DNA of 64,000 nt from the NCBI GenBank assembly GCA_905183005.1, contig CAJJDO010000026.1, positions 643,412-707,411 on the forward strand, given 5' to 3'. Positions within the stretch are counted from its first letter, which is position 1; each line of letters opens with the position of its first letter. The notes under the pieces were generated by a model. It saw nothing but the letters and a program-made list of their open reading frames with translations, was not told the DNA's origin and did no database searches. This document shows, piece by piece, positions 39,720 to 50,378 of this stretch. This stretch comes from Paramecium pentaurelia (lineage: Eukaryota > Ciliophora > Oligohymenophorea > Peniculida > Parameciidae). The position numbers and the translations under genes are program-made.

Positions 39720-39968
39720 ATGCAAGACTCCTTAAACTCAAGTTTAGACTCAATAGAGTTAGAAATTTATCATAAACCTAATCCTAAGATCAGATCAATA
39801 ATAGAGTATTTGAGAAAATCAAATTTGCAATTCTGTACGGATCCAAAAAAAAAATAAGACAATTATTATTCAAACTTAACTGAATCTATTGATCAATTCA
39901 ATTTGAGAAGAAATAAATTTATAAACAGAAAAAAACCTGAAATTTTAATAGATTATCCAGCTCTTTGA
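39720..39968 (+). CDS. Small hypothetical protein, 82 aa
   Basis: An intronless frame of 83 codons from ATG at 39720 to TGA at 39968. The sequence MQDSLNSSLDSIELEIYHKP then PKIRSIIEYLRKSNLQFCTD is hydrophilic, with one predicted amphipathic helix, a basic middle (LRRNKFINRKKPE) and the end LIDYPAL. One Gln codon is TAA, so the standard code would truncate it. No family was recognised. Codon use and the clean ATG-to-TGA frame are like the neighbouring genes, but the length gives limited statistical support. Confidence 0.5.
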
Positions 39969-40442
39969 TTATATATAAACTTACTTCAAAAAATTATCGA
40001 AATTTTCATTTTTAAGTTTTTTTATTTTTTTCAAAAAAAATATTTTATTATATTCTTTTTATATAGAATTCTAATAAAACTTTTGTTTGTGTTAACGATG
40101 ATATTATTAGTATTTGATTAAGATAAAATCATAAATATTCATTTAATATATAGTTTGATCTTCAACTAAGTTTTAAGTCAGGAGAAATTAGTATAAAATT
40201 TATAAAAAATACTATTGATGTTTTTGATATAATAAGTTAATGCTTATTTGAATTAATTTAGATTAATCGATGTAAAAAGTTTGAAAAAGAAAAATTATAG
40301 AATTATAGAATTTCTATTTACTTTTGAGAATAACGAATGAGAAATAAATATTGTCAAAATAAGAAAATACTAATTACCCGGCAAATCTAATTTACAACAT
40401 TTCCCTCTTTAATTAATTTTAAATATTAAGAAAAGTATACAG
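39969..40442. other. Region upstream of PCNA with a possible short frame
   Basis: 475 bp. A short plus-strand stretch near 40145-40330 reads FDLQLSFKSGEISIKFIKNT and continues protein-like to a TGA at about 40328, but it has no convincing start unless a 44-nt intron after ATG at 40099 is assumed. An overlapping alternative frame from the same ATG is also open for 80 codons. I treat both as unproven. The PCNA promoter must lie here. Confidence 0.35.
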
Positions 40443-41296
40443 ATGTTCGAAGCCAAGTTTAATGATGGAGTTTAATTCAAAAAGATTGTTGAGGCAGTTA
40501 AGGAATTAGTAAAGAATGTAAATTTAGAAGCAAATGGAACAGGAATTTCATTATAAGTAAAAATATTATTATATACAATAAGGCTATGGATACATCACAT
40601 GTGGCCTTGGTAGCTTTGCAATTAAATGAAAAGGGATTCAAAAAATATAGATGTGAGAAATCTTTGACTATGGGGTTAAGTATTGAAAATTTGTAAAAAA
40701 TTCTAAAATGCTCAGGAAATGATGATTAAATAACTTTAAGAACTTAAGATGAAGAACCAACAACATTATCATTTACATTTGAATCAAAAAGTATATATAA
40801 TATCTATAGATTAGATAGAATAAGTGAATTTTAGTTAAATTTGATGTCATTAGATTAGGAATAATTAGGTGTACCTGATACAGAGTATTCTTCTGTAGTT
40901 AGAATGCCATCAAATGAATTCACAAAGATATGTAGAGAGTTAGGAAACATTAATGAAGCAATAGGAATTGAGACATCAAAAGATGGAATAAAATTTTATG
41001 TAAAGGGTGATATTGGAGAGGGACAAGTTTCTGTTAAAGCTTATGATACAGAGAAAATAGAAGAGAGAGTAGAATGTGATGTTGATGAACCAGTAAATTT
41101 AAGTTTTGCAGTTAGGTAAATTTATAATGGTTATAATAGATATTTTAATTTATTTAATAAAGCATCTGCATTATCAAATTAAGTTGTGTTGTCAATGTCT
41201 TAAGATTAGCCATTAGTGATTGAATATGTACTTGAGGAGATGGGATCACTGAAGTTATATTTAGCTCCTAAAATAAATGATGAAGAATCTTAATGA
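40443..41296 (+). CDS. PCNA: PCNA, DNA polymerase sliding clamp
   Basis: Predicted 267 aa after introns of 26 nt (40556-40581) and 24 nt (near 41116). It starts MFEAKFNDGVQFKKIVEAVK and carries the family hallmarks AMDTSHVALVALQL, the centre-loop core KYRCEKSLTMGLSIENLQKI and the interdomain segment VPDTEYSSVVRMPSNEF. The second half has VSVKAYDTEKIEERVECDVD, FAVRYFNLFNKASALSNQV and the terminal LKLYLAPKINDEE. Length fits eukaryotic PCNA (about 260). It forms the trimeric clamp for replicative polymerases and PIP-box partners in the nucleus. The interdomain loop keeps the hydrophobic positions for PIP-box binding. The next gene starts 33 bp after the stop. Confidence 0.96.
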
Positions 41297-41329
41297 CCAA
41301 TTTTTATATTAAAATATTTATAATTTGGT

Positions 41330-42057
41330 ATGTAATAATAATAAAAACAACCAATTCATGAGAGACGTCGTAGAAGTGGAGCTTTGCATGCTTAAACATG
41401 TGAAGAATATTTAAAAGTATAATTATAATTGTATAAACAAAGAAATATGAATAAATTGGATAAATAGTAATAAGAGAGAGTTAAAGAAAAAAGAGTTTAT
41501 CAGAATCAGCTTTTCTTAATTTTGATTTCATACCTGCAGATGAAGGAGTAGAAGATATATGCTAACTGAAAATATTGATTTATTCGCCAAAAATAAAATT
41601 GAATGAATAAGAATTCTTACAAATTTTAAAGCGTGTGAGAAATAGATCAATAACTACTGATAATTTACCAAATGTTCGTTAAACATTTGATTACGATTTC
41701 TTTTATAGAGAATATGATGTCAATGATAAACATTTTGGTCTACATTTCTGGATTCAAAATAATCCTAAACATAAGCATAATCTCTTTTTTTCAGGTATCT
41801 ATCATTAAAAACATAATAAAAATAGAGAATTACTATAGGTTCTTTAATGCAGCTATATTATTATAGAGAGATTAAAATGTAGAGTCATTGATAAGAGAGA
41901 CTAATCCTAACTGTATGATTAAAATTTTTCCATTTGTAAGAGTATTTTAATATTAATTAGATGGATGAATTGCTACTGGAATCACTTTAATCTATTATTG
42001 CTGAAGTAACAATTTTATTTAATTAGAAAGATCTGTCATAGCAATATTAAATCTTGA
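41330..42057 (+). CDS. Hypothetical protein, about 235 aa
   Basis: ATG at 41330, 33 bp after the PCNA stop. A 20-nt intron near 41469-41488 joins the basic N terminus (PIHERRRRSGALHAQTCEEY) to a continuing frame with LNFDFIPADEGVEDICQLKI, SPKIKLNEQEFLQILKRVRN and QTFDYDFFYREYD; the frame ends at TGA 42057. A 21-nt in-frame segment near 42006 may be an additional intron. No domain is recognised. The Arg-rich start may be a nuclear or organelle signal. The 3' end converges with the coiled-coil gene, whose stop lies at 42118. Confidence 0.55.
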
Positions 42058-42117
42058 CTCACCATATATTAATCTACTTGTATACAATATTAATATATAT
42101 GAATAAATATATATAAA

Positions 42118-43735
42118 TCATTAAAGTTTATTGGCTTTTTTAATAACATATTGATGCATGATATCTTTCATAATAATATTATTCATTGGTCTAAAAACAG
42201 TTGCACCACTAGCCAATTTATCAAATATATTATTCAATTAAAGGAATGCTCTTTTGTAGTTATTAAGATTTTCAGAAATAGTTTCTAAGAGTAATCTTTT
42301 ATCTTAAGTAGGGGCAGATTTAGGGGCATTTTATAGTTCCACAATAATCTCTCTATATAAAATGCCCCATTTATCAATAATTTGATCAGCAACTCTATTT
42401 AAGTAATTGGCTTCAGATTTCTTAAATGTTTTCCACTTCTGTTAGATATATTTAATCTTTAAATTAAACTATTGCATTTTATTCATTCCATTTGATAGAT
42501 GGCCATATCTATAGAGGAAATGATTGAGTATAGAATAAGCCCTTTATTTAGCTTTGCATCTCATAAGTTTGGCACCAAAATAAAATAGAATATTTGTATC
42601 AAGATAGACAGCCTCTTTTTTACCATATTAATATCTGGAACTAATCTTATTGAGCATAATTCTCATGAATTTTCTACAACAAACTTAAACCTTATTACTA
42701 ATTACTATTCTCATGACTCGTTTCTATTTAAATTTAAACATACATAATATTAATGCTTGATTGCTTTAGCTAACAATGTAATAAATAGAATTTCAAGCCA
42801 TAACATATCTATATTGCTGATATGTAATTTAATTTCACTTCTTAATCTTTGTACTCTGGATTACAATCTATCAATTTCATGAGTATAAGAAGATTCCAAA
42901 ATTTGTAATTTCTTATTATGCTAAATCATAGACTTTTTCTTCATCATTTCTTCGATTAATGAATTCTTTTGTTTAGTACTTTTAATCTTAAAATCCAATA
43001 TTAATTTAAATTTGACTTGAGATTCTTTGTTCGATCTAATAAATGATGAACTAGTTTTTGGTTTATGCATTACTAAAATTTAGATTAATCTTATACATGA
43101 GAAATTACTTCTATAAGTGTAACTGCCTGGTTCTCGAGTAGTCAATAATTCTCTTGGAATTTAAAGAATAGGTGTTTATTAACTTTTCTATATACTTCTA
43201 TTTGTGTTTGATTGATGTACTCCAACTGTAGCTTTGATCTTTAAATCAGTATATTTATCAGTGTAAATGGATAAGTATACATAATCACATTTGAATTTCG
43301 TGAAATGAGAAGGAGGTTCAGTAAATTAAAATCTTGATTTATTCTAATCTATAGATGACTATTTTTACAATCACTTGTAAACTATTATTTAATATATTTG
43401 GACTATCAGTTATTGATGATACAAATATCTTGATTAAACATTAATTATTATTGGATTCATAGACAAAATTTAATGGTTTTGTTAGTTCTTTCACTTTAAT
43501 TTTGATATATTTGAAGATGCTTGGGTACATTTGTAAGGTTATACTTTGATTTATTGAAATTTCTAATCTTTATTATAAAATAATTACCCAACCTATCAGG
43601 TTATCGTTTCAATTGAACTTAATCTGGCTAAGAATAGGTTTTTCGATGACCTACTTCATATTACTTGAACTCTTTTGAAGTAATATCATCTATTAGTTTT
43701 AAGTTTGCAGTATAGTCTAGTTCATTTTTATACAT
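42118..43735 (-). CDS. Hypothetical protein with beta-rich N half and coiled-coil C half, 512 aa
   Basis: ATG at 43735 (MYKNELDYTANLKLIDDITS) to TGA at 42118. Introns of 25, 34 and 20 nt give 513 codons exactly. The N-terminal ~200 residues look beta-rich (LGNYFIIKIRNFNKSNIF, FKCDYVYLSIYTDKYTDLKI). The rest is helical, with coiled coils (LQILESSYTHEIDRLQSRV) and basic, IQ-like helices (KHQYYKRVMRIVISNKVQVC, RYGHLSNGMNKMQQFNLKIK). The 34-nt intron is the longest used here; a 16-nt alternative at the same place would give a nearly identical protein. A shorter model starting at MHKPKTSSSF (43070) is possible, but the upstream frame is continuous with it. No family name is supported. The start is only 75 bp from the divergent LRR gene. 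Confidence 0.6.
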
Positions 43736-43810
43736 TATTATTTTAATGAATAAAGAATCACGCTATGCATATGTAACAATTCAAATTATTTTGATTAGAC
43801 TAAATCATCA
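43736..43810. promoter_or_regulatory. 75-bp bidirectional spacer
   Basis: The only DNA between two divergent start codons (43735 minus, 43811 plus). Both promoters or their cores must lie here or inside the coding regions. No specific motif can be named. Confidence 0.4.
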
Positions 43811-45994
43811 ATGTCTCCAAATAAGAATCAAAGATCTTCTGAAGCTAATGCTACCTACTCTACTGGTTTTTCCAAAAAAACAACATATAAGCCAACTTAA
43901 TCAAATCAAACACCTATTTCAAGTTAACTGCCTGAAATTACTAAAAAGAAAACTAAGAATGACATACTTTGTTACTCTCAAGAGTTTCAAGATATCCTTC
44001 AAGTTGAAATCGATGAAAGGTAACGTATATCTATCTAATCAAAGGTATCGATATTTAGTTAAAAATGGAACCATCAAAAAGATTGAGAATGGAGGAAACA
44101 TAATCTTCTCTGAATTATAATAAATACCTGGCATTTGGGTTTGTTATAGAAGACCTATGGAACGAGCTAATAACTTAGAAAAATTAAGTCTTGATTATTT
44201 AGATTTAACTCATATGCCATTATTAGAGGGAGAAGAAAAGTTAAAAATCTTAACATTTCAGCATAACAGAATATCATCCATTCAAAATCTTGTCTCATTA
44301 CCTAATCTATTATATCTAGACTTGTATGATAATTAAATAAAAGAAATCGATGAATTGAAATAAGTTTAAAAATTAAAAGTGTTATTGTTGCCCAAAAATT
44401 AAATCAGAAGAATATCAAATTTAGATCATCTCACTAAATTAGAAGTTCTAGATTTACATAGCAATCGTATTGTTAATTTGGAAGGATTAAGTAAATTGAA
44501 AAGTCTCAAAATTTTGAATGTTGGTAATAATCTAATAACCAAATTGGAAGCACTTGAAGAATTAAACTCTTTAATAGAATTAAACATTAAAATGAATTAA
44601 ATAGAGAATATAGATCATTTATAAGGTATATTCATATATCTGATATAGTTCTTCCTTAATTATCAAAATTATTTATGTCCTAAAACAAGATTAATTCTTT
44701 CCCTTGTATTTTCAATTTATCAGAATTATCTCTAGAAAATAACCCAATCCAAACCAATAAATCTGATTATTACAGATATATATGCTAAACATTTGAGACA
44801 TTAAAAATATTAGACGGAAAACCTATTGATTAAATTAAACAAGAGATTTTATTTGCTGATATACCAAAAACTGAACCAATTAAAAAGAAAACTATTAACT
44901 AATAACAAATATAACAATAATAATTATAACAATAATCAAAACCAAAAAAACCTAATTAAATGGGTCTAGAAATCCATGGAGTTGCTTCAGAATTTAAAAC
45001 AAAGGATGAAATTGCACCTTTTGCCTAAATTAAAAAAGACCCTAATAATTATAAAAATCCTACAACTTAATAATAATAATAACAACCATTAAGAGAAACA
45101 ATACCAAGTTTAAAAAGTTCTTTAACTAATACAGCTGCTGCATAAGATGATGATATTTTAGTATTGATCAAAAAGCAATGGACAGCTGAATATAAAAGAA
45201 TCTAATTGCTAGAAAAAAATAATTAATTTAATAAGAAGAGTTGTTTAGATCATCAACTTGTTGAAGGAGGACATGCTGAAGTTGAGGATGTATACCTTTG
45301 TGTATAATATTTAGGATGTCTTTTTGCTGATATATGGAACTGCATCAGCTATGGTATTACCAACTTAAAATTTTAGCTAAATTATTGAAAAAATCCATTT
45401 TCAATATGTATTTTTTGATTCAATTATTGACACTTAATTGTCAATTTTAAAAGATTATTCAAAATTAAAAGAACTAGTTTTGAAAGATAATTACATCAAT
45501 AGTCTTTTATAATTAGCCAAATTGGAAGTAAGTTATCTTTATCTATACCCAAGCATTTGAGTGAAATTCAAAAATTAACAATACTGAATAATCCAATTAA
45601 TAATTGTTCTTTCATGTTTTAATTTTTGGTATATAGATTTCCATCTATGATTTAAATTAATGGAAAAGATATTAGAAATGATGATAGACAAAAAGTAAAT
45701 TATTAAATTTAAATTAGGCAAAACATTTATTCTCAAATTTTGACAAATCCTTATAAATTCCAGAAAAATTACAAAGTTTTGAAAATATAAGATAATTAAA
45801 AAGCTTCCAAAAGGATAGGTCCTATATTAAACAATTTCATAAATGTTTAAATGATGTTTCTAATGAATAAAAGATAGTTTACAAATATCGAAAGACTGTA
45901 ATATTAATATATATTATCTCATATGTAGTTTGACAATATTTATGAAGAATACTTGATTTAATTAATCCAACAATGTAAAGATAAGGAAAAATGA
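43811..45994 (+). CDS. LRRC49: LRRC49-like leucine-rich repeat protein
   Basis: Predicted 694 aa; introns of 25, 23, 25 and 26 nt leave exactly 695 codons. Residues about 130-300 hold SDS22-type leucine-rich repeats (LKILTFQHNRISSIQNLVSL, LEVLDLHSNRIVNLEGLSKL, LKILNVGNNLITKLEAL) followed by an LRR cap (YRYICQTFETLKILDGKPI). A Gln/Pro linker follows. The C-terminal half matches the LRRC49 pattern, with EGGHAEVEDDVFLLIYGTAS, FQYVFFDSIID, LKELVLKDNYINSLLQLAKL and a terminal cap with FPSMIQINGKDI. In animals LRRC49 is part of the tubulin polyglutamylase complex; a role at ciliary or cortical microtubules is therefore inferred. I chose ATG at 43811; an earlier ATG at 43746 lies in another frame. 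Confidence 0.85.
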
Positions 45995-46525
45995 TTTTAT
46001 ATATTTAGTTGAAATATTATCGATACTCAGAAGAATTTCATATGATAGATTTGATTAAACCTTAAATTTCAAAATAAACTCCATCCACTTCCATTTGTTA
46101 GTATCTGAGTTCGGTCTTTGCATTTTTATATAAAATCAACTCATTTTAGAGTTTACTCCAAAAATCATTTAGGTGTCTTAATTAGTAATATGGATTAATT
46201 TTCTTTATTTTTTATTATTTTTGAAATTTATTCTAAGTTTCTTATTCCTTTTTTTCTAAAATTTATTATTTTTATTCCTTTAATAAACAATAGAAATAAG
46301 GAGAAGGAGTTATAAGCATTGGAGCCTATAATCCTGATTTAACATGATTTATGATTTACTTCAAAGTTTTCATTAATTACCTTTTTTGTTTCTATAATTT
46401 AAATATTTATTTAATAATTAACTACTCATTTTCAGTAGTGCCTTTAAAATTATTAATCATCTTTAATCCTATAAAACTTTCTCTTCTCCTTTTATTAAGT
46501 TCTCTTTTTTGCTTATTAAATTTCA
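45995..46525. other. Intergenic region between convergent 3' ends
   Basis: About 530 bp between the LRR gene stop and the channel gene stop. It includes T-rich tracts and a slightly less AT-rich stretch near 46290-46340. No protein-like frame bounded by a start and TGA, and no RNA gene, could be supported. Confidence 0.4.
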
Positions 46526-48549
46526 TCACTTTTGAAACAACATCTCTAAATTTCTGAAATAATCTCCATTTTCTTTCTTAATTTCTACCGAAAATATATT
46601 TTAATATCCTAGTTTGAATAAACTAAAAAGATTCTTTTGAAACTCTTTATTTAAACTCCTTTTCCATAATATTTTTACTTATATCTGTTGGTTTTCTTTA
46701 TTCTTTGTAATTTATACAACTTACTCTTCTTACCTTTTAATTTTCTAAAGAAATAAAGTAAATTAATTACATCTCATTCTGAGATGGCTTTCTTTGATAA
46801 GAATTTTTCTTCGCAAACCCAATTATTCAATTTCAAAAGAAAGACTCTCATCTGTCTAAATTATATCTAAAAATATTTGAACAGGAAAAATGATGACTAT
46901 AGAATTTTTGGAAGCAATAGCACTTTATTTTCTATTAACTTAATCTAAAATCTCCATTTCACCAAAAATGCTTCCCTCAATTATATTTAACAGACTTCGA
47001 CCTTATTCATCACACAATCTCACCTAGTAATATTTTGATATTATTATACTTCTCCTGTAATTAGAAAATAAATATCCATGCTAGGTGAACCAACATGATA
47101 AATAGTTTCATATTTTTAATAGTAGAATATAGTCATATATGGTAATAATTTTGAGGCTATATTAATATCCAATTTAAATAGATTAGTATTTACAATTAAT
47201 TTTTGTTATGAAAAGCAAATAGTATACTTTTTAAGTTATCCTGGCAAAGAGTCTATTATTCTCTAATTATTATAGTTTAAATGTACTTTCTATAGTTCCA
47301 GAAGGAATTATTTTCTAAATTGTAAGTCAGAAAATTTGATACTTGATCAGACAACCAATCTGGAATAACAATGGAGTCCATCAAGTTTTCTAAATCTTCT
47401 AAGTGTTCTTTCTAAATTTCAGCCGATGTCTACTATTCTAAAATTTAAGCTAAATTTCCTATAGTGAATGAATAAAATCCGACTCCAACTAATAGCCACA
47501 CAATGACAAGATTATATTACATAGAAGTAGAAATAGATACATTACCATATCCAACTACTGTTACTGTTTATATAGCCCAGAATAATCCATCAATATATGA
47601 TGTCCAATTGCTATAATCTTCTCCCATAGAAATTCCTTCATAATATTTTACATAATGCCACATACATCCAAAGGCACTTATTAATATTAACATATTTTTA
47701 AAAATGTTCAATACACTTAATAATTTGGCATCTATTAAAGAGAAATAATCAAAGAAAGATAATTTATCTTCTATAGAGATTTCAGATTTTTTTGAATCAG
47801 CTGAATGATATAAAATCTTTCTATCGGTTTTAATGAAATATTTGAGTAGTCTGATTAATTTTAATAAATTAAAATAGTCTCTCAATTAGAAAGTATCTTC
47901 CATCTTTTCTACAAATAATTTATAAGGAATTATTGTTAGAATATCAAATATTAACCATCCAGTTAAATTATGAATAAATATAGATGAAAATTTTCTTAAG
48001 AGAATATTGTTATTATCTATCTAACAAATCATCTATTCTAAAATTATATCAACAAAGAATAAAAAATCAATAATAAATGTAACTATCGTTATAAAATCCT
48101 AGTATAACTGAAGTTCATACATATGAATCAAACTCAGAATAAGTAATATATATAGGGTAAACTATGTTTGCAACTACAGTATTAAAACTTATAATTTCTC
48201 TCCATAAACGTATAAACTTTAAATGAGGAAGAAAAGGAATTGATTATCTGGAAATTGAACTTTAAGTAATATTCTTTTTATTTTTCTATTTTGAAAAGTA
48301 CGTTATTGCTCTTGCAAAGTTCAATATAATTAGTAATCTTCTGATGGCCCTATTAAATTTAATTTTAAAGCCATCCAACACCAAAACATCTTCCTCTTCC
48401 ATAATTTAATCTTAACTTGTAAACTAACTTATTTTTGGTTGCAACATATGCTGATATTGTTGACTAGCAATATTAAATTAAATTTTACAGTTTCGGAGAT
48501 AAAATTAATGTTGCTTCTCTAACTTGTATTCTTCTTCTTCTAAGATCAT
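46526..48549 (-). CDS. Cyclic-nucleotide-gated K+ channel-like protein
   Basis: Six-transmembrane channel of the CNG/HCN/EAG type. Visible in order: pre-S1 and S1 (VQFPDNQFLFFLI; FTLYILLILSLIHMYEL), S2/S3 (FITIVTFIIDFLFFVDIILE, HNLTGWLIFDILTIIPYKLF), and a short S4-like basic helix (FNLLKLIRLLKYFIK). Then come S5 (MLILISAFGCMWHYVKYY), a pore loop with filter TVTVVGYGNV, S6 (MQYNLVIVWLLVGVGFYSFT), a C-linker (IPDWLSDQVSNFLTYNL) and a cyclic-nucleotide-binding domain (SLPGQLKKY, YETIYHVGSPSMDIYFLITG, EGSIFGEMEILD). The GYGN filter replaces the usual GYGD. One junction near 47300 could not be joined with a normal-length intron, and a 16-nt intron is needed before S1. The start is uncertain: 48549 is used, and an ATG at 48662 is an alternative. 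Confidence 0.8.
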
Positions 48550-48813
48550 TGAATGTTTGAACTGAGCTATACACTTTTATAACTAAATAATTACTGCAAT
48601 CCCTTTTTAAATTCGTTCTATTCCTCCACTTCGTTTGTTGGGTGTACCTGCTTTATACTCATTATAAAACAAAATTAATAATATTGAATATTACTCAATT
48701 TATTTTAACTGCACTTAATACTAACTAAAATAATATGTATCGAATATTAAGTGACATTTCATTTCGCTCCAAGAACTAACATATATAATTTTAATTAAAT
48801 AATAAACTCTTCA

Positions 48814-50344
48814 ATGAAAAATTAACTATATGAAGACGAATCCTAGATGCAAACAATTGATTACATTTATGAAGAATTTAGAAAAGAAGTATATTCTCTA
48901 AGTTAAAAATTAGTTTGATTAAATACTTAATAAATGCTAAGCCTTTGATCATTGTACCTATATTATAGATTACTACTATAATTTTAAAACAGGTCTTAAA
49001 GAACAAATTAATAAACTCGACTCAAATACAAGGGTAATTAAATAGTTATAATTAGTTATCTAAATAACTTCGTTAGTTAGACGATACTTCAGAAAAATCG
49101 CCTGAAATTATCAATATGCTTAATGAATATGAAGAATGTAAGATTTCATCCAAAATTTCTAGATCGTTTTCCCTCTTAAGTCTAATTGGTTAAGACTTTC
49201 AAATCCTTTGCTCCAAAAGCAGCTTAGAAGAAAAAAACAGTGAAATTGTGTGAAAGTCTTATGATTGAGGAAAATTAAGCTAATGTCCAAAATAGTTTGA
49301 GAATTAGCCAATTGTAAGTAATTTAAGAAGAGAATCCAATTGAGGATGAAGTTATACAAAATAAATTTGAACTAGAAGTTGTTGAATCTGAAATTCATTT
49401 GAAAAACAACTTCCATTAAAATAAGATTAGCATTAATCCAGAATAAGAAGAGTTAAATCAATTAGAAATAAGAATGGAATATGCAAAAAGTCTCTATCAA
49501 GAAGCCCTATTGGATGAAGCTTTAGAGATCACTTAAGATATTTTCCTTAAATTAAATAATAAACAAGCTCAATGGTTTAAGGAGAAAAATTACTAGGAAT
49601 TCTATGAGAATTTGCAAGAGAAAAAACTCCTTCTTACATAGAATTTGAATGAATTAGAGTCAGGAGGGTGGAGAATAGAAAAATAAACACAAAATCTTAT
49701 CATAAAATATAAACTATTTGAAGAAGAATAAACAGTAACTGTTTATTTAGATTCTGTATTTGAAGCAAACATTACAAAGTTGATGGCCCTTATAAATGAA
49801 ATCGATTTATATTAGAATTATGTCCCTTTTTGCCAAAGATCCTCTATGAATAAATAATTAACTAAAACATGCAAGATTTGTGATATAATAGTTTACTTTC
49901 CATTCATTTCCGATAGAAGGGCAGTATTTGTTGGCGAGGGAATTGATAGGCTTATGATCAATGGAACGATAGTCTTTGTTTGCAAGTCTATTGATCATAA
50001 TATCGACTATCAATAAAAGCATGACATTCATATTGAAACAAATAAAAAACTTGTTAGTTTGATCATCAATTACTATATATTTGAATTGACTCCTATAAAT
50101 GATAATAAATGCAGAGTTCGTGCTATTACTAATTCAAATCCTTAGGTTAAATATCTTCCTAATTGGCTTATTGGGTATTTGGCCAGAAAAGTATTTATAT
50201 TATCAATATCTAGATGGCACATGAATTATTTGAAAGAATGGAAAGGATCACCAAGAATTTTGAGAAATCCCCATGGTTTGAAAAATATAATCAAAACATC
50301 TAATTTTATTAGTGGATTGACTAGAAAGTATAGAAATACTTTGA
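48814..50344 (+). CDS. START-like lipid-binding protein with helical N-terminal region
   Basis: Predicted 478 aa with introns of 25, 22, 25 and 22 nt. The N terminus is acidic and Gln-rich, with a TPR-like helical pair near 175-235 (MEYAKSLYQEALLDEALEIT, QEFYENLQEKKLLL). Residues about 255-450 resemble a START domain: VTVYLDSVFEANITKLMALI, NEIDLYQNYVPFCQRSS, FPFISDRRAVFVGEGIDRLM, IVFVCKSIDHN, CRVRAITNSNPQVKYLPNWL and IGYLARKV. START domains bind a lipid or sterol in a deep pocket; the ligand is unknown. Without the last 22-nt intron (50312-50333) the frame would run on to 50710 and overlap the next gene; with it the stop is at 50342 and the next gene starts 35 bp later, so I prefer the spliced form. 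Confidence 0.75.
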
Positions 50345-50378
50345 ATTACGTTAAAAATGAACTATTTAATTTTAAATA

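Noticed and set aside
43746..44120. 124-codon plus-strand frame starting at 43746
   Set aside because: Another frame from ATG 43811 gives the LRRC49-like N terminus and joins the leucine-rich repeats through a 25-nt intron; the longer frame has no continuation.
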